A stretch of 8,385 nucleotides of DNA from an uncultured Burkholderiales bacterium (GTDB lineage Bacteria > Pseudomonadota > Gammaproteobacteria > Burkholderiales > Burkholderiaceae_E). The translations under genes were made by a program, and so were the position numbers. The notes below the pieces were generated by a model, which ran no database searches, was not told where the DNA came from, and saw only the letters and a list, made by a program, of their open reading frames with translations. Positions 6,362-8,385 of this stretch are shown here, in pieces. The stretch spans positions 1-8,385 of the forward strand of contig CAIKZV010000374.1 in assembly GCA_903831925.1 (NCBI GenBank), given 5' to 3'. Each line of letters opens with the position of its first letter. Positions within the stretch are counted from its first letter, which is position 1.

Positions 6362-7219
6362 ATGATCCAGATCGAACCAAGCGGCGCCGCCTGCGGTGCG
6401 CATATCAGGGGGGTCGACCTCTCGTCGCCCCTGTCGGCCGACACAGCAAACGCGATCCGTGCCGCCTGGCTCGCCCACGGCGTGGTGGCCTTCCCCGATC
6501 AGAACATGTCGATCGAAGATCTCGAGCGCTTCACGCTCGTGCTCGGCCCGCGCGGCGAAGACCCCTATATCGCGCCGATTCCGGGCCATGCGCATGTGGT
6601 CGAAATCCGCCGCGAGCCCGACGAGAAAGCACCGATCTTTGCCGAGAATTTTCATTCGGACTGGAGCTTTCTGCCGACACCGCCGGCGGCGACCGCGCTC
6701 TACGGCACGATCATTCCGCCCCAGGGCGGCGACACGCTCTTTGCCTGCCAGTACGCCGCCTGGAACGCACTGCCCGATGAGATGAAAGCGCGTCTGAGCG
6801 GCCTGTCGGGCATCCATTCGGCGCGCCGCGGCTATGCGAAAGACGGCTTTTACGGCGAAAAGGATCGCGCCAAGGGCCGCTCGATGGCGATCCGATTCGA
6901 TGACAGCGCGATGCGCACCCGCCAGCACCCAATTGCCCGCGTGCATCCCGAGACCGGCCGCACCGCGCTTTTCGTGAGTCCGGGCTACACCATCGGCATC
7001 GAGGGCATGTCCGAAGACGAATCGACGCCGCTGCTCGAGGCGCTCTACCAGCATCAGAAAAAACCCGAATTCATCTACCGGCATCGCTGGCAGCCCGGCA
7101 TGCTGCTGGTCTGGGATAACCGCTGCCTGGTTCATGCCGCCACCGGCGGCTACGAGGGTCACCGACGTCTGCTGCACCGGATCACCATCGGCGAACGCGC
7201 CGCAGCCGGAGTCCACTGA
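6362..7219 (+). CDS. TauD/TfdA-family Fe(II)/2-oxoglutarate dioxygenase
   Basis: A 285-residue enzyme of the TauD/TfdA family. These enzymes couple 2-oxoglutarate decarboxylation to hydroxylation of a small substrate such as a sulfonate, a phenoxyalkanoate or another carboxylate; the substrate cannot be read here. The iron triad is complete: His98 and Asp100 in FHSDWS, and His258 in LVHAA. Arg269 in HRRLLHR is placed to bind 2-oxoglutarate, and Thr125 in QGGDT fits the supporting Thr of TauD. Length is usual for the family. The frame is open from 6233, but the ATG at 6362 starts a typical N-terminus (I-Q-I-E-P-S-G-A, then GVDLS) and has GGAG 11 bases upstream. The downstream thiolase remnant begins one base after the stop, indicating a former operon. 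The divergent Bug protein may supply the substrate; that is inference. Confidence 0.92.
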   Translation: MIQIEPSGAACGAHIRGVDLSSPLSADTANAIRAAWLAHGVVAFPDQNMSIEDLERFTLVLGPRGEDPYIAPIPGHAHVVEIRREPDEKAPIFAENFHSDWSFLPTPPAATALYGTIIPPQGGDTLFACQYAAWNALPDEMKARLSGLSGIHSARRGYAKDGFYGEKDRAKGRSMAIRFDDSAMRTRQHPIARVHPETGRTALFVSPGYTIGIEGMSEDESTPLLEALYQHQKKPEFIYRHRWQPGMLLVWDNRCLVHAATGGYEGHRRLLHRITIGERAAAGVH

Positions 7220-7220
7220 G

Positions 7221-7385
7221 ATGAGCGATGTCTATGTGATCGGTGTGTCATGCACCGCCTTTGCAAAGCGGCCCGATGCCAGTCTGGCCGAAAACGGCGG
7301 CGGGGTGATCGGATTCGACGAAGCGGCCTGCTCGGTCATCATTCTGCAGGCACCGTCGCGAGGAAGGATGCTGCCCGGCGTGTAG
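7221..7385 (+). pseudogene. Internally deleted thiolase remnant (54 codons)
   Basis: The 54-codon frame reads like the two ends of an acetyl-CoA acetyltransferase of the SCP-x/thiolase type joined together. Residues 1-24 (starting MSDVYVIGV, ending DASLAE) match the usual N-terminal beta-strand and following segment. Residues 25-44 (NGGGVIGFDEAACSVIIL) match the usual C-terminal strand. About 330-350 residues in between are missing, including the catalytic Cys and the His/Cys motifs, so no thiolase activity is possible. The junction is near 7290-7295; a shared GAA codon could have served as microhomology. The join is in frame, and GGAG lies nine bases before the ATG, so a short peptide could still be made. 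The residues after position 45 are unlike thiolase and may be read-through of drifted sequence. Assignment rests on remembered family sequence, not on an alignment. Confidence 0.65.
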
Positions 7386-7413
7386 CATTGCCGGCTGCAA
7401 TGTCGCGCAGCAT

Positions 7414-7417
7414 GGAG
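7414..7417 (+). promoter_or_regulatory. Ribosome binding site deciding the inhibitor start
   Basis: GGAG sits six bases before the ATG at 7424. Upstream in-frame ATGs at 7400 and 7412 lack a comparable site, and the frame is open from 7250. The 7424 start also gives a compact lipoprotein signal peptide. Confidence 0.6.
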
Positions 7418-7423
7418 AGCAGC

Positions 7424-7876
7424 ATGAGGGGCAAGTCGTTCACACCACTGCGCAATAAGCTTATTGCGATTCTCGGGCTGCTCGGCATGCTGCTGCTGGC
7501 TGGCGGCTGCGCCCGGCCGGTGGTTGGCGGATCGAGCAGCGAACCTGTCCGCGAAGGCCCGATGATCGCCAATCTGCGCAACTATCGGCTTGAGATGAAA
7601 GAAGGGCAGGTGGTCGAAGTCAGGCTGCCGAGCAACCCCTCGACCGGCTACCGCTGGGTCATGGTCGAGCCGATGCCGGCGGTCGTCGCAGCGCTGTATG
7701 ACGCGGCTTATGTCCCGGGTCGAAACGATGTGGTCGGATCGCCGGGCGAGGAGCGCTGGACCTTCGTGGCGGTCAAGTCGGGCTCAGGCATCCTGCGCTT
7801 TGAATATCGCCGCCCCTTCGATGCGCCCGCGGTCGCGCCGGCTCAGCGAGCCAGCTACCTGTTCGAAGTGCGCTGA
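7424..7876 (+). CDS. Chagasin-type (I42) cysteine protease inhibitor lipoprotein
   Basis: A 150-residue protein with a lipoprotein-like signal (hydrophobic 11-27, then LAGGC with Cys29 the likely lipidated residue; Ala at -3 is less usual than Leu). The mature domain carries the three loops by which chagasin-family inhibitors block papain-like (C1) cysteine proteases: NPSTGYRW (71-78), GSPGEERW (105-112) and RRPF (129-132), in the correct order and at the usual spacing for a domain of about 110 residues. It should act in the periplasm or at the outer membrane, guarding against a host, predator or self protease. No C1 protease is encoded in the window. It lies 38 bases after the thiolase remnant and 30 bases before the NuoE-like gene, all on the plus strand. 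An 18 bp palindrome occupies its signal-peptide codons. Confidence 0.85.
   Translation: MRGKSFTPLRNKLIAILGLLGMLLLAGGCARPVVGGSSSEPVREGPMIANLRNYRLEMKEGQVVEVRLPSNPSTGYRWVMVEPMPAVVAALYDAAYVPGRNDVVGSPGEERWTFVAVKSGSGILRFEYRRPFDAPAVAPAQRASYLFEVR
7451..7468. repeat. 18 bp perfect palindrome in inhibitor signal codons
   Basis: CGCAATAAGCTTATTGCG is perfectly self-complementary over 18 bases and encodes part of the signal peptide (R-N-K-L-I-A). It is AT-richer than its surroundings and lies 27 bases inside the gene. In RNA the outer arms could form a short stem near the ribosome binding site; in DNA it could be a dimeric-protein operator. It may also be chance. Confidence 0.7.
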
Positions 7877-7906
7877 GCGAAGTTCACCAAGCGAAGTCCG
7901 CAGAAG

Positions 7907-8385
7907 ATGGCCTCTTCCCCGATTACCGGAGTGACCCTGGGCTCCGTGGCCGACATGCGCCAGAACATCCGCCGGCGCAGCAGGCTCAAGGGCCGTCAGA
8001 CCGACGATCAGGCGCTGGCCGAGCTGCGCGCCCTGATCGGCCACCGGCCGCATCGGCGCGATCTGCTGATCGAGCATCTGCATCGGCTCAATGATGAATA
8101 TCGGGGGCTGCACGATCGTCATCTGGTAGCGCTTGCCGCCGAGATGTCGATACCGATGGCCGAGGTCTATGAGGTGGCGACCTTCTATCACCACTTCGAG
8201 GTGCTCAAGGGCGATGCCGCCGCACCGACCCTGACCGTGCGGGTCTGCGAGGGCCTGAGTTGCGAGCTCGCCGGCGCGCCCGCGCTGCTCGCGCGCTTGC
8301 CGCAGGTCCTGGGACGCGCCGATATCCGGATCATCGCTGCGCCCTGCGTCGGCCGTTGCGAACAGGCGCCGGTGGCGATCGTCCA
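7907..8385 (+). CDS. NuoE/FdsG-like [2Fe-2S] protein, N-terminal part
   Basis: A gene cut off by the window end; 159 codons are visible without a stop. It belongs to the 24 kDa NADH dehydrogenase subunit family (NuoE/HoxE/FdsG), with a helical N-terminal part and a thioredoxin-like [2Fe-2S] domain. The four cluster ligands are all present: Cys114 and Cys119 (CEGLSC) and Cys147 and Cys151 (PCVGRC). The signature EVYEVATFYHHF (86-97) precedes them. A basic, Arg-rich segment (residues 18-30) precedes the helical region. In this family the protein may stand alone, as in complex I or NAD-linked formate dehydrogenase, or be fused to a NuoF-like FMN/NADH domain; the end lies outside. The absence of NuoD upstream argues against the classic nuo order, where nuoE follows nuoD. 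The start at 7907 is uncertain, having only AGAAG directly adjacent and GCGAAG 10 bases upstream; ATG at 7955 is an alternative. Confidence 0.85.
   Translation, partial: MASSPITGVTLGSVADMRQNIRRRSRLKGRQTDDQALAELRALIGHRPHRRDLLIEHLHRLNDEYRGLHDRHLVALAAEMSIPMAEVYEVATFYHHFEVLKGDAAAPTLTVRVCEGLSCELAGAPALLARLPQVLGRADIRIIAAPCVGRCEQAPVAIV

Noticed and set aside
6150..6380. N-terminal extension of the Bug protein to 6380
   Set aside because: The added 77 residues precede a good signal peptide, would overlap the dioxygenase start, and lack a ribosome binding site as good as that at 6149.
6284..7216. Minus-strand open frame of 310 codons opposite the dioxygenase gene
   Set aside because: The plus-strand frame has the full iron and 2-oxoglutarate motifs; the antisense frame has no recognisable protein features.
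7250..7423. Upstream start for the inhibitor gene
   Set aside because: The extra residues overlap the thiolase remnant in another frame, would bury the lipoprotein signal, and lack the GGAG found before 7424.

Overview
The window (about 60% G+C by eye) looks like a chromosomal stretch of a beta-proteobacterium, most likely Burkholderiales. The reasons are a stand-alone Bug-type periplasmic binding protein, an OprB-like carbohydrate porin, a TauD/TfdA dioxygenase, a NuoE/FdsG-type iron-sulfur protein and strongly GC-biased third codon positions. The order is an inference from gene content; no rRNA or other phylogenetic marker is present. I see no insertion sequence, tRNA, rRNA or CRISPR array.

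Left part (1-4325): a minus-strand lipoprotein with a variant calcineurin-like phosphoesterase domain (53-1369) is divergent, across a 217 bp gap, from a two-gene plus-strand unit. That unit encodes an unrecognised outer-membrane lipoprotein (1587-2873) and, 45 bp later, an OprB-like porin (2919-4325). All three products are predicted to be exported, so this block concerns the cell envelope. The lipoprotein and porin are probably co-transcribed.

Middle (4326-6149): a plausible terminator is followed by a divergent GTP cyclohydrolase I-like protein (4461-5147). It keeps the zinc ligands but lacks several residues used by the classical enzyme. It converges, with a 15 bp gap, on a Bug solute-binding protein (5163-6149, minus strand).

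Right part (6150-8385): the Bug gene and a TauD/TfdA-type Fe(II)/2-oxoglutarate dioxygenase (6362-7219) diverge from a 212 bp shared control region. One base after the dioxygenase stop is a 54-codon ORF (7221-7385) that joins the first ~24 residues of an SCP-x-like thiolase to its last ~20 residues. It appears to be an in-frame internal-deletion remnant that still has a start codon and ribosome binding site. Next come a chagasin-type (I42) cysteine-protease inhibitor lipoprotein (7424-7876), with an 18 bp perfect palindrome in its signal-peptide codons, and the start of a NuoE/FdsG-like [2Fe-2S] protein (7907 to the window end).

No complete new multi-gene system is evident. The best leads are the collapsed thiolase, the atypical GTP cyclohydrolase homologue, the unnamed lipoprotein-porin pair and the palindrome inside the inhibitor gene.
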